The translations under genes and the position numbers were made by a program. The notes under the pieces were generated by a model. The model saw only the letters and a list, made by a program, of their open reading frames with translations, was not told the DNA's origin and made no database searches. A DNA stretch of 64,000 nt from Pirellulales bacterium (GTDB taxonomy: Bacteria > Planctomycetota > Planctomycetia > Pirellulales > JACPPG01). How positions within the stretch are numbered: the stretch's first letter is position 1; each line of letters starts with the position of its first letter. Shown in pieces: positions 44,619 through 53,678 of the stretch. The stretch is taken from positions 1-64,000 of the forward strand of contig DASXEJ010000026.1 of the NCBI GenBank assembly GCA_036490175.1, in the 5' to 3' direction.

Positions 44619-44682
44619 CGACGTCGCGAGAGTCCCGCAGTTAACCTTAGATTGCTTATTCCTACAGCCACGAAGTGCGACC

Positions 44683-45261
44683 ATGAGACACCGTAGAAAA
44701 GGCCGCGTGCTTGGCCGTTCACCCAGCCATCAACGTGCCCTGTTGCGCAATTTGGCCAGTGCGCTGATGCTGACCGAGCGCGACGCGGAATTAGACGACA
44801 ACAAGCCCAAGGTCCAAGGCCGGATCGTCACCACGCTGCAGAAGGCGAAGGAAGTTCGCCCACTGGTGGAGAAGTGCGTCACGATTGCCCGCCGGGCTCT
44901 GCCGCAACAGCAGGCGGCCAGCGAGTTCGCCACCACGGCGGCCCGCAATACGGCCGAGTGGCGCACCTGGCGCAAAAGTGATCGCTGGCACAAATGGAAT
45001 CAGGCCATCTCGCCCGTTGTTACGGCTCGCCGCCGGGCATTGGTTCTGCTGGGTGACAAGCAAGCGGTCAAAATCCTGTTCGAGACAATCGCGCCCCGTT
45101 TCACAGAGCGTGACGGCGGCTACACCCGCGTTCTACGTCTGGCCAAGCCACGGCTTGGTGACGCCGGTACGCGGGCCGTGCTAGAGTTCGTCGGCGTTCG
45201 CGATCGCGTGGCCCAGCGTGCTCCCGCACCGCAGATTGAATCGGCTCCTGCGAAGTCCTAA
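44683..45261 (+). CDS. rplQ: 50S ribosomal protein L17 with insert
   Basis: L17 (192 residues; about 127 in E. coli). It begins MRHRRKGRVLGRSPSHQRAL and the core continues in GGYTRVLRLAKPRLGDAGTR. Between the two lies an insert of about 40 residues (73-113), rich in Ala, Arg and Trp, and an Ala/Pro tail of about 20 residues follows. It closes the alpha cluster. Confidence 0.96.
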   Translation: MRHRRKGRVLGRSPSHQRALLRNLASALMLTERDAELDDNKPKVQGRIVTTLQKAKEVRPLVEKCVTIARRALPQQQAASEFATTAARNTAEWRTWRKSDRWHKWNQAISPVVTARRRALVLLGDKQAVKILFETIAPRFTERDGGYTRVLRLAKPRLGDAGTRAVLEFVGVRDRVAQRAPAPQIESAPAKS

Positions 45262-45365
45262 CGCAAGTAAACGGTCGTTGGACCGGTCATGGTGGGCTCG
45301 CGCCTAATCGACAGCAGTAGGTCGCTGCACGGATCGTAGGCTGGACTGTCACGGAGGGTACGGTC

Positions 45366-46037
45366 GTGGGCCGACTCGCTCGCCAACCGTCGGCCGATAC
45401 GCCGGCTTCTGACACGCAGCGACTGGGCACACCAACCAAAGGCACCGCGGCCACGACGGCCGGGCTCGATTTCACGCGTCACATGCGTTTGCTGTGCGAA
45501 GATATCGTACGGCGTCTGCCCGAGTTGCATCACATCAATCTCGATTTCGTGGCGATCCGCGTCTGCCAGACTCGCTCCCGCGCGCTATACGGCATTCATG
45601 CCAGCATGACGCCGCTACGGTTTCGCGACGGAGCACGGACGACGGTCCGTCGTGGTCGGCATTGGACCGTCCGGCCTGTGCGCGATGGCGCAGGTCGCGA
45701 GATGCTGTATCTGTTGAGCTTCTATCTTCCACGATTTTGCGACCAGCCCTGTGCCGAGAAACTGGCAACGATCGTCCACGAGCTATGGCACATCGGTCCG
45801 CGCTTCGACGGAGATCTGCGCCGACTGGCGGGCAGATGCTACGCCCACGGACATAGCGAGGCTGCGTATCATCGGCAAATGCGCGACCTGGCCCAGCGTT
45901 GGCTGGCGCTTAATCCCGCGGCCGACCTGTATGCCTTCCTCAGTCACGATTTTCGCGGGTTACGGGCGCAATACGGAGCGGTGTTCGGCACGACGATTCC
46001 CACACCTAAGCTGATTCTGCTTTCGAGTGTTGCCTGA
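45366..46037 (+). CDS. Putative zinc metallopeptidase
   Basis: A 223-residue protein with HELWH at 138-142 inside ATIVHELWHIGPRFDGDL, the zincin signature, and further His at 161, 163 and 169 that could give the third zinc ligand. It resembles small putative metallopeptidases I recall from phage and bacterial genomes. No signal peptide or membrane segment is present, so a cytoplasmic role is likely. The start is GTG at 45366, with a strong GGAGGG 7 bases upstream. It follows rplQ in the same direction after 104 bases. The substrate is unknown. Confidence 0.7.
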   Translation: MGRLARQPSADTPASDTQRLGTPTKGTAATTAGLDFTRHMRLLCEDIVRRLPELHHINLDFVAIRVCQTRSRALYGIHASMTPLRFRDGARTTVRRGRHWTVRPVRDGAGREMLYLLSFYLPRFCDQPCAEKLATIVHELWHIGPRFDGDLRRLAGRCYAHGHSEAAYHRQMRDLAQRWLALNPAADLYAFLSHDFRGLRAQYGAVFGTTIPTPKLILLSSVA

Positions 46038-46264
46038 CGCACCGTGGGGCGCGGCTGCTAGCATCCGTACCGGCCAGGCGCGTGCCGCGGTTGGAGTGCC
46101 AGGGCCGGCGCGGGATGCCCCGGATTGCCCAGTTTAAACTTCTGCGGGCGGGAGAGTTTCGAGAGCGGCGCAACCCGCGTTGACCCACGGGCCCCGTCCG
46201 ACTAGCCTGCCGCCCAACAAATCGCGATCGCCTTTCACTTCTCCTCGTTCACTGTGATTTTTCC

Positions 46265-47194
46265 ATGCGGCTTTCAGGCATGCCGCCGTTGCTGCGCGCG
46301 CTGCTAGGCATCTGCCTGGCGGTATTTTCGAGCGGTTGCGCGCGCGTGCATTCGATGCACAAATCGCCTCTGTCGCAACCCAGGATCGCGCGCGACAGCA
46401 TTGCGGTCGAGAAGTACTCCGTTCGCTTTCCTCATGGCGATCCGCAACTGGATCAAGAGATCTGGAGCGAGATCGACGAAGAATGCCTGCCGTCGGAAGT
46501 GCGCACGCGATTGGCCGCCAATGGGTTTCGCGCGGGCGTTGTCGGCGTTCACTTGCCGGTGGCGCTGGATACTGTATTGCGCGAAAAAGCCGCTGGTCCC
46601 CCTGCCAAGCCAGTGCGTCCCGCGGCCGTCGCTGCCGACGCCGAAGAGTCGATCGAGCCCGTGGCCGTCGATTTGTTGCACGAGCCCAGAGTTCGCCGCA
46701 GCTTGTGGCAGACCCGCGCCGGCCAATCCGGCCTGGTCGTGACAGCCGGCGAGCAGACACGCATTCCGCAGGTGCCGGTGCTGGTGCGCGGCGACGATGG
46801 TCGCGTGACCGGTCGCTCGTACGACAAGGTGATGGGGGCGCTCTCGATGAAGCTCTTCCCCGAGCCCGATGGTCGCGTGCGGCTCGAGATCGTGCCGCAA
46901 CTCGAGTATGGCGAGCCGCGCTCGCGATTCATCGCTCACGATGGCATGATCAAGCCTGACTATCGCCCGGAAACAATCGTCTTCCAGGATCTGCGCTTGG
47001 ACACGATCCTGTCGCCGGGGCAGACGCTGGTGATCGGCACGCGCGCCGAAAAGCCCGGCAGCCTGGGGCATCATTTCTTCACCGAGCAACGTTCCGCCGA
47101 GGCGCAAGAGCAAAAGCTGCTGCTCATTCGCTTGGCGCACGCGCCCGAGGAAGAACGCTATCGCGATTCGGAAATCCCGTCGGCGACTCCGTAG
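46265..47194 (+). CDS. Predicted lipoprotein of unknown function
   Basis: A 309-residue lipoprotein. The lipobox FSSGC places the acylated cysteine at residue 25 after a hydrophobic segment (LRALLGICLAVFSSG). The mature part is soluble and beta-rich (DGRVRLEIVPQLEYGEPRSR, PGQTLVIGTRAEKPGSLGHH). I do not recognise the family. The C-terminal half slightly recalls the beta modules of secretin-like outer-membrane proteins, but this is not firm. Confidence 0.65.
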   Translation: MRLSGMPPLLRALLGICLAVFSSGCARVHSMHKSPLSQPRIARDSIAVEKYSVRFPHGDPQLDQEIWSEIDEECLPSEVRTRLAANGFRAGVVGVHLPVALDTVLREKAAGPPAKPVRPAAVAADAEESIEPVAVDLLHEPRVRRSLWQTRAGQSGLVVTAGEQTRIPQVPVLVRGDDGRVTGRSYDKVMGALSMKLFPEPDGRVRLEIVPQLEYGEPRSRFIAHDGMIKPDYRPETIVFQDLRLDTILSPGQTLVIGTRAEKPGSLGHHFFTEQRSAEAQEQKLLLIRLAHAPEEERYRDSEIPSATP

Positions 47195-47267
47195 CCCATC
47201 TACAATCGTGGTTTAGCGGTGGTTTGCATCACGTGGTGCGCCACGATCACGGGCCTGAAAATGCCGT

Positions 47268-48263
47268 TCAAACGCGCACGCCGCCCAGCGCCGCGCGCAC
47301 AGCTTCCAACTGTCCGGCCGATCCAAGCACGTGATTCTTGTGCAGGATGAACCCGGCATATTCCGCCATGAACGGTTTGCCGGCCGTGCGCGGGTCGAAA
47401 TCCGTCGGCTTGTCGCGGAATGTCTCGCGGTACACGCCGCACCAGATCAACCGGCCGTCTGTATCGATGTTGACCTTGGTCACGCCGAGCTTGGCCGCCG
47501 GCAGGTAATCCTTTTCGGCAACACCGCTGGTGGCGGGCAGCTTGCCGCCGGCGGCATTGATGCGATCGACCCATTCCTTCGGCACGCTGCTCGAGCCGTG
47601 CATCACCAGCGGAAATCCAGGTAGCAGCTTTTGGATGGCCATGATGCGATCGAAGTGCAGCCCTTGGCTGCCGCTGAACTTATAGGCGCCGTGCGAAGTG
47701 CCGATCGCCACGGCCAACGAGTCGCATCCGCTGCGGGTAACGAACTCGACGGCCTGATCGGGATCCGTCAGGCAGGCATGATCGTCCGAGACGGCAATAT
47801 CTTCTTCGACCCCGCCCAGCATCCCCAACTCTGCCTCGACCGAGATACCGCGTTCGTGGGCTCGCTCGACCACGCGTCGCGTGATGGCGATGTTCTCGTC
47901 GAAGGTCTCGTGCGAGGCGTCGATCATGACCGAGGAATAGAAGCCGCTATCAATGCAGTCATAGGCGACCTCTTCGGTGCCGTGGTCGAGGTGTACGGCA
48001 AAGATCGCCTCGGGAAAAACATCCTCGGCCGTGCGGATCATCGCTTCCAGAAATCGCTTGTCGGTAAACGCTCTCGCTCCGCGCGAGATCTGGATGATGA
48101 ACGGAGCACTGGCAGCCGCATCGGTCGGCTCGTCGTTGGAGTTCTTCTTGCCCACGCATCCTCGAAACAGGCCGACGGTTTGTTCCAGGTTGTTGATGTT
48201 GTACGCTCCGACGGCGTACTTGCCGTAGGCCTGCTCAAACAGATCCTTGGTCGTGACAATCAT
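47268..48263 (-). CDS. fba: Class II fructose-bisphosphate aldolase
   Basis: A 331-residue class II aldolase that splits fructose 1,6-bisphosphate to DHAP and glyceraldehyde 3-phosphate, or a close paralogue acting on related ketose bisphosphates. The catalytic Asp93 and zinc His94 are in HLDHGTEE. Glu144, His191 (GTSHGAYKF) and His222 (MHGSSSVP) complete the metal site, and KVNIDTDGR binds phosphate. GGAG precedes the ATG. It runs against the neighbouring kds genes. Confidence 0.93.
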   Translation of the reverse strand: MIVTTKDLFEQAYGKYAVGAYNINNLEQTVGLFRGCVGKKNSNDEPTDAAASAPFIIQISRGARAFTDKRFLEAMIRTAEDVFPEAIFAVHLDHGTEEVAYDCIDSGFYSSVMIDASHETFDENIAITRRVVERAHERGISVEAELGMLGGVEEDIAVSDDHACLTDPDQAVEFVTRSGCDSLAVAIGTSHGAYKFSGSQGLHFDRIMAIQKLLPGFPLVMHGSSSVPKEWVDRINAAGGKLPATSGVAEKDYLPAAKLGVTKVNIDTDGRLIWCGVYRETFRDKPTDFDPRTAGKPFMAEYAGFILHKNHVLGSAGQLEAVRAALGGVRV

Positions 48264-48606
48264 GGGAATCTCCGTGGTTCGCGTTTCACGCTAGCAACTG
48301 TCTTCGGCACTGCGTTTTTATGCACTGCGATCTTGGGCTATGCGCGGCGCGATGGGCAGGCGTGCAGGCGGTGGGGGATTGCGATGAGGTTCCCATTCTA
48401 GCCAAGCAGCCGCCGGCGGGCCAGGAGTGTGGCACGGAGCAGGGGCCAGGCGATTTTCCGAAAAAAAGGTTGCCACAGGGTGCCACGCGGTTGCTGCGCT
48501 GGCAGTGCAGACACGCATCCAGAGGCTGCTTATCTTGCCGGAAAATCGCCCTCGGACTAGAATCGCCCGCCCCACTGTCCGAACCCGCTAGCACGGCCCG
48601 TCAAGG
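48264..48606. other. Divergent spacer between fba and kdsD
   Basis: This 343-base spacer must hold the promoters of fba and kdsD. No gene, clear promoter boxes or terminator were seen. Confidence 0.45.
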
Positions 48607-49635
48607 ATGACGTCGATGACCAGCGACGCCGCTCGCCGCCATGTCCCGTTGACCCCCTTCGAGCAGTTGCGCTACGCGCGCGACATCATCGAGTTGGAAT
48701 CGCAGGCGTTGGCCAAGATTGCCCATCGCCTGGGCGCCGAATTTTGCGATGCCACGCAGTTGTTGTACGAGTGCCGCGGCAGCGTCATCGTCAGCGGCAT
48801 CGGCAAGGCAGGCCTGATCGGCACCAAGATCTCGGCCACCTTAGCCTCGACCGGCACGCGCAGCATCTTCCTGCACCCGGCCGAAGCGGTTCACGGCGAT
48901 CTGGGGCGCATCCGCGCCGACGACGTCGTGCTCGTCTTATCGCAAAGCGGCGAAACCGAGGAAGTGGTTCGTTTGCTCCCGTCGCTAGTCCGGCTAGGCG
49001 TGCCGGTGGTCGCCGTTACGGGCCGTGCCAATAGCGCACTGGCGCGGGCCGCGACGGTGGTCCTGTCGCTGGGCCCGCTGCAAGAGGCTTGCCCACTGGG
49101 TATGGCCCCCAGCACTAGCACCACGGCCATGCTGGCCGTGGGTGATGCGTTGGCCTTGGTCACGATGCGCATGCACGGCTTCGACCACGAGGACTTTGCG
49201 CTAGTACATCCGGCCGGCGCGCTCGGGCGCAAACTTTCGCGCGTCGAAGAACGGATGCGCCCGCTGGCCGAATGCCGGGTCGCCCGCCAGTCGCAAGTCA
49301 TTCGCGAAGTCTTCGCCACGCTGGTACGGCCGGGCCGCCGCAGCGGCGCGATCATGCTCGTCGACGAAGCCGGCGCGCTGGCAGGCATCTTCACCGACAG
49401 CGATCTGGCCCGCCTGTTCGAGCAACGCCGCGATGGTGCGATCGACCGGCCGATTGCCGAAGTCATGACGCGCCATCCTTGTGCCGTGCCGGCCGGCGCC
49501 ATGCTAACCGACGCCGTGGCAATTTTGGCCGAACGGAAAATCAGCGAGCTCCCAGTGGTCAACTCACAGAACGCGCCCGTCGGCTTGATCGACATTACCG
49601 ACGTGTTGGCCATGATGCCCGACGAGGCGGCCTAG
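48607..49635 (+). CDS. kdsD: Arabinose-5-phosphate isomerase (KpsF/GutQ)
   Basis: A 342-residue sugar phosphate isomerase that turns ribulose 5-phosphate into arabinose 5-phosphate, the first step to Kdo. The SIS domain carries GIGKAG (64-69) and SQSGET (112-117). Two CBS domains fill residues 215-335 (GAIMLVDEAGALAGIFTDSD and ELPVVNSQNAPVGLIDITDV). This is the standard KdsD layout. It comes before kdsC, which supports a lipopolysaccharide role. Confidence 0.93.
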   Translation: MTSMTSDAARRHVPLTPFEQLRYARDIIELESQALAKIAHRLGAEFCDATQLLYECRGSVIVSGIGKAGLIGTKISATLASTGTRSIFLHPAEAVHGDLGRIRADDVVLVLSQSGETEEVVRLLPSLVRLGVPVVAVTGRANSALARAATVVLSLGPLQEACPLGMAPSTSTTAMLAVGDALALVTMRMHGFDHEDFALVHPAGALGRKLSRVEERMRPLAECRVARQSQVIREVFATLVRPGRRSGAIMLVDEAGALAGIFTDSDLARLFEQRRDGAIDRPIAEVMTRHPCAVPAGAMLTDAVAILAERKISELPVVNSQNAPVGLIDITDVLAMMPDEAA

Positions 49636-49917
49636 GTAGCGACTTTCAATATTCCTCTTTTCTCAGGGGGAGAGGTGATGCGAGGGCGAATTGTTAGGTG
49701 AGCGAGGGGTAAGGCTCCGTGCAACTCAACTCGTCGCAGGAATTCCTCACTGCCAGGCAGCAAGATCTTAATCGGCTCCTAACAATCGCGTAACGGCGGC
49801 CATCATGTTATCGCAAATAGGTTTTGCCCACCTGCCAGCTGCTACAATCGTCAGAGTTTTCCAGCCGTTTGAGGCCGAATCATTGATCATGAACTCGCGC
49901 AATATGCAGGTGCGTAG

Positions 49918-50439
49918 ATGACTGTAGCCAAACGCTGCCAGGCGATCGAACTGATTCTCGTCGATGTCGATGGTGTGCTGACCGACGGCAGCATCATCTT
50001 CAATAACGAGGGAATCGAGATCAAGCAGTTCCACATTCGCGATGGCCTGGGCATACGCCTGTGGCAGAAGGCCGGGGGACGCTTCGGCATCATCACGGGA
50101 CGCAATTCACACATCGTGAATCTGCGCGCGATGGAATTAGGAATTAGCATTGTGCGGCAAGGAAGCGAAGTGAAGATGACCGCCGTGCGTGAGATCCTGG
50201 CCGAATTGAACCTGACCGCCGAGCAGCTGTGCTACATGGGGGACGATCTGCCCGATCTGGCCACGCTGCGATTCGCCGGATTGGGTGTGGCGGTGGCGGA
50301 CGCTTGCGAGGAAGTACGGCAGGCTGCCGGCTTTGTGACGGCGGCCGCCGGCGGACGTGGCGCAGTGCGGGAAACGATCGAAATGATTCTCAAGGCCCAG
50401 CGGCGCTGGGACGAGCTGATCCAGTCATATGCCTCGTAG
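49918..50439 (+). CDS. kdsC: Kdo-8-phosphate phosphatase (KdsC)
   Basis: A 173-residue HAD phosphatase without a cap domain that removes the phosphate from 3-deoxy-D-manno-octulosonate 8-phosphate. The catalytic Asp16 and Asp18 are in LVDVDGVLTDG; IITGRNS and the metal-binding YMGDDLPDL complete the HAD motifs. The length fits tetrameric KdsC. It follows kdsD and overlaps the next gene by 11 bases. Confidence 0.93.
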   Translation: MTVAKRCQAIELILVDVDGVLTDGSIIFNNEGIEIKQFHIRDGLGIRLWQKAGGRFGIITGRNSHIVNLRAMELGISIVRQGSEVKMTAVREILAELNLTAEQLCYMGDDLPDLATLRFAGLGVAVADACEEVRQAAGFVTAAAGGRGAVRETIEMILKAQRRWDELIQSYAS

Positions 50440-53400
50440 CACGCCGGCAACGCAGGAGACGTCGAAGGGCGAGGAATCGCCCGCCGACCCGCTGCGCGAC
50501 CTGCAGGTCGAGCATACCGGGCTTCCCTGGAAGCGAATGATCGGCAGCTTCGTTCTGGTCTTGGGCGTGTACTGGACCTATGCGCTGGCGGTCGTGCCTT
50601 TTATCGAGCCGACGATCGTGCCGCACGCCGACTTCGGCGATAGCGCGCCGGGCGCCGTATCGGGCGAGAACGTCGTCAAGTTGCAGCATCAGGCACTGGC
50701 ACCGTGGTTTTCGCCGGGCGACTGGGAACTGACCTCGCCCAAGGTGTTCGAGTCGCCACGCGGCAAGCTCCTGGTGCGCACCTATGAGACGCTGCCCGAC
50801 GGACGCCTGCAAATCTGTCCCTGCACGATCATATTTCTGGCCGAGGGAGAAGCGGCCAGCCAAGAGGAGCGCAATCGGCGGGCCGTCATCCTGCAAGCGC
50901 CCGAGGGGGCGATCTTGCGGTTTGACACGCCGGTCGATCTAAAACAGGGAAAGATCGGCAAGCTTGTCGGCGGCACGATGATGGGGCCAATCAAAATTCG
51001 CAGCGATCAGCGTTTGCCCGGCCCGCAAGACGACTTGCTGATCACGACGCGCGACGCCGAGTTGATCGGCGATCGCATTGTGACCTCGCATCCCGTCGAC
51101 TTTCGCATGGGGCCGAACCAGGGGAATGGTCGCGACATGGAAATTCACCTGGCGCCCTCGACGACTTCCTCGCCTGGCTCGCCGGCGCCTGGCTTTGGCG
51201 GTGTGAACTCGCTGACGCTCAAGTACGACGTCCGCATGCGACTTTACCCGGGGCAGGCCGATATGTTTCCCAATCCGTCGGCTCCGCCAGCCGCCGCGGC
51301 CGCGCAAAGGCCCGCGGAAGATCCCCGCGCAGCACACGACAATCCGCCGGTCGACATCACCTGCGACGGTGCGTTTCAGTTCGACGTCACGCGCCACGCC
51401 GCTACGTTTCGCAAGCACGTCGACGTCATGCGTGCGAATCTTGAGGGACCGAGCGATCAAATGACGTGCGAGCTGCTATCGGTGTTTTTCGAGCCGGCCG
51501 GTAGCACGCCGGCCGCCACTCCCGGCGCCACGGCGCCCGTGGGCGGAACGTCGAAACTTGAGCCCAGCCGCATCGAAGCCGAAGGCGAGCCGGTCGTGAT
51601 TCGCTCCCCCTCGCGCGGTGTGCAGGCCCGCGGCACGCGCTTGGAGTACGACCTCAAGAAAAACGCCGGTGGCCTGCAAGGGCCCGGCTGGCTGAACGCG
51701 GTGCGCCCCGGCGATGCCCGCGCGCAGCCCGTCGAAGCAACGTGGCGCGACAGGATGAAATTCGGTCCCTTGGAAGGCGTACAATGTGCTGAACTAGAGG
51801 GGGACGCGCATGTGGAATCGAGGGGCGTAGGCCTTCTGAACGCGCAAACGATTCAGTTGTTCCTGGTCGAAGACCCCACGCCGCCGGCCAATCCCACGGA
51901 TCGCCGCCGCCTGGTCCCCGATCGTTTACAGGCGTATAAGCAGGTGCACTTTGATTCGCCCACGCTGTCGGGGGACGTTTCCCATTTGCAAGTGTGGATC
52001 AAGCGTCCTCCCCCCATGACACCCGCCGCGCAATTGGCGGCGCAGTCAGCGACGGCGCCGCCCGGTGCGCCGGCAGCCGGGCCCCCCTCGCCCTTCGGTG
52101 CCCCCGCCGGCGCCGGCCCGCAGACGGCGCCGCAACGACATCTCCACGTCGCCGGCAAGCTTTTGCAAGTCGAAGCGCTGATGGGCGAGAAGACGACCGA
52201 CGTCACGCGCATTCATATCGAACGCGACGTACGGCTGCGAGAAACGCAGTCAGCCGAGCCTGGCGCGCGGCCGATGACGGTGAAAGGGGACCAGCTCGAC
52301 GTCGATCAGCCGCTACCGAATCAAGCCGTGGTGCACGTGCTGGGAAAGCCGGCCCGCATCGAGGCCCGCGAGATGATGATCGAAGGTGCGGCGATCCATC
52401 TCGATCGCGCGCGGAATTACGCCTGGGTCGATGGTCAGGGCCTGATGACGGTTCTGATGCCTGCCGACCCAAAGATCCAGCCTCCGCCCCCCGCACGGCC
52501 GCTGAGGATCGAGTGGAAGGGGCGGATGGATTTCGACGGCCGCGATGCGACATTTTTCGATAGCGTCGTCACGCGTATGGAGCAGCAGAAAATAACCTCT
52601 GAGGGCGTCGCCACATTCGAGCAGCAGCGGCTGACAAGTGATTGGTTGCAAGCGGTGTTCGAGCCGCGTGTGCTGTTTGATCAAATGGATCCTCGCGCGC
52701 GGCCGCAAATCAGCCATGTGTTGTGCCGTGGAAACGTGTTTCTGGAACAACGCACGACCGCCGGCGAAAAACCTCTGTCTGTCGAGCGGCTTACCGCGGC
52801 GGATCTGCGTGCCGAGCCCGCCAGCGGCAATTTGCTCGCCAACGGCCCCGGTTGGGTACGCCGCGTATGGCTCGACACCGGCAACGGCATACGCGCGCCG
52901 GGAACGTCGGCCGCGGCCAAGCCGGCGGCGTCGCGCCCCCCAGGCAATCAGCTCGCCTATCTGGGCGTTTATTTTCAAGGCCAGCTGCTCGGCAATCAGA
53001 CACGCCAGACCATGGATTTTCGTGAGCGCGTGCGGACCGTCTACGGTCCGGTACCAGATTGGGACACGATTCTCGAGCCGGACGATCCGGACAAACTGGG
53101 CGACGGTGCCATCTTACTGACGAGTGATCGCTTGCAGGTCGAGCGCATGGCGCCCGAGCCAGGACACGAGCAGCCGTTCGAGTTGATTGCGACAGGGAGC
53201 GCCAAGATCGACGGGCGCGCAAATTTTGCACCCGGCGGTACGACGCCACAGGATCCGACTCGGCCACCGTCGAAGGGGCAGATGTTCTCCGCCAGCGCCG
53301 CGCGGGTCTCGTACGCGGCAACCAAGGACCTGCTGGTGATGGAAGGGGATGGCCGTAGCGATGCCCACCTGGCCCGACAGGTCCGCATCGGCGCGCCGTA

Positions 53401-53584
53401 CGACGAACAGACGGCTGGCAAGTTCTTGTTTTGGCCGTCGCTCAATAAGCTGCTGGTGCAAGATGCGCAGCAACTGAACATCCAAACCCTGGATAGCGGC
53501 ACTCCGAACCGACGCCCACCACCGCCGTCAGCGCGTGGCAACGGCAACCGGGCCGAGGCGCCGGTTACCAGCCCACGGCGGTAA
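50429..53584 (+). CDS. Giant membrane-anchored LptC/LptA-like protein
   Basis: This 1051-residue protein is a candidate lipopolysaccharide-transport bridge. One N-terminal membrane segment at about 36-56 (IGSFVLVLGVYWTYALAVVP) anchors it, as in LptC. The rest is periplasmic. Several stretches follow the LptA/OstA pattern of short strands with D-x-L or A-x-L and added G: 310-352 (CDGAFQFDVTRHAATFRKHV, then SVFFE), 382-420 (IEAEGEPVVIRSPSRGVQAR), 590-640 and 955-985 (SYAATKDLLVMEGDGR). Pro/Ala-rich linkers separate them. It starts 11 bases before the kdsC stop, in the order kdsD-kdsC-lptC-lptA known from proteobacteria. LptA is about 185 residues and LptC about 190. No lptB follows. The fold is my inference from pattern and context. 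Confidence 0.7.
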   Translation: MPRSTPATQETSKGEESPADPLRDLQVEHTGLPWKRMIGSFVLVLGVYWTYALAVVPFIEPTIVPHADFGDSAPGAVSGENVVKLQHQALAPWFSPGDWELTSPKVFESPRGKLLVRTYETLPDGRLQICPCTIIFLAEGEAASQEERNRRAVILQAPEGAILRFDTPVDLKQGKIGKLVGGTMMGPIKIRSDQRLPGPQDDLLITTRDAELIGDRIVTSHPVDFRMGPNQGNGRDMEIHLAPSTTSSPGSPAPGFGGVNSLTLKYDVRMRLYPGQADMFPNPSAPPAAAAAQRPAEDPRAAHDNPPVDITCDGAFQFDVTRHAATFRKHVDVMRANLEGPSDQMTCELLSVFFEPAGSTPAATPGATAPVGGTSKLEPSRIEAEGEPVVIRSPSRGVQARGTRLEYDLKKNAGGLQGPGWLNAVRPGDARAQPVEATWRDRMKFGPLEGVQCAELEGDAHVESRGVGLLNAQTIQLFLVEDPTPPANPTDRRRLVPDRLQAYKQVHFDSPTLSGDVSHLQVWIKRPPPMTPAAQLAAQSATAPPGAPAAGPPSPFGAPAGAGPQTAPQRHLHVAGKLLQVEALMGEKTTDVTRIHIERDVRLRETQSAEPGARPMTVKGDQLDVDQPLPNQAVVHVLGKPARIEAREMMIEGAAIHLDRARNYAWVDGQGLMTVLMPADPKIQPPPPARPLRIEWKGRMDFDGRDATFFDSVVTRMEQQKITSEGVATFEQQRLTSDWLQAVFEPRVLFDQMDPRARPQISHVLCRGNVFLEQRTTAGEKPLSVERLTAADLRAEPASGNLLANGPGWVRRVWLDTGNGIRAPGTSAAAKPAASRPPGNQLAYLGVYFQGQLLGNQTRQTMDFRERVRTVYGPVPDWDTILEPDDPDKLGDGAILLTSDRLQVERMAPEPGHEQPFELIATGSAKIDGRANFAPGGTTPQDPTRPPSKGQMFSASAARVSYAATKDLLVMEGDGRSDAHLARQVRIGAPYDEQTAGKFLFWPSLNKLLVQDAQQLNIQTLDSGTPNRRPPPPSARGNGNRAEAPVTSPRR

Positions 53585-53678
53585 AGACGCCGCACGTCGT
53601 ATCTTTAACGTCAAGCGAATGAATGACCCGGCCGGCCGCCGTCGCTTGCCCGTTGCTATGGCGATGTCGCCATTGCCA

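Noticed and set aside
49650-49800. Possible spread repeat with GGGGAGAGG and a 9-base inverted repeat ATTGTTAGG/CCTAACAAT
   Set aside because: The resemblance to common intergenic repeats is loose, no second copy is in the window, and the arms are about 80 bases apart.
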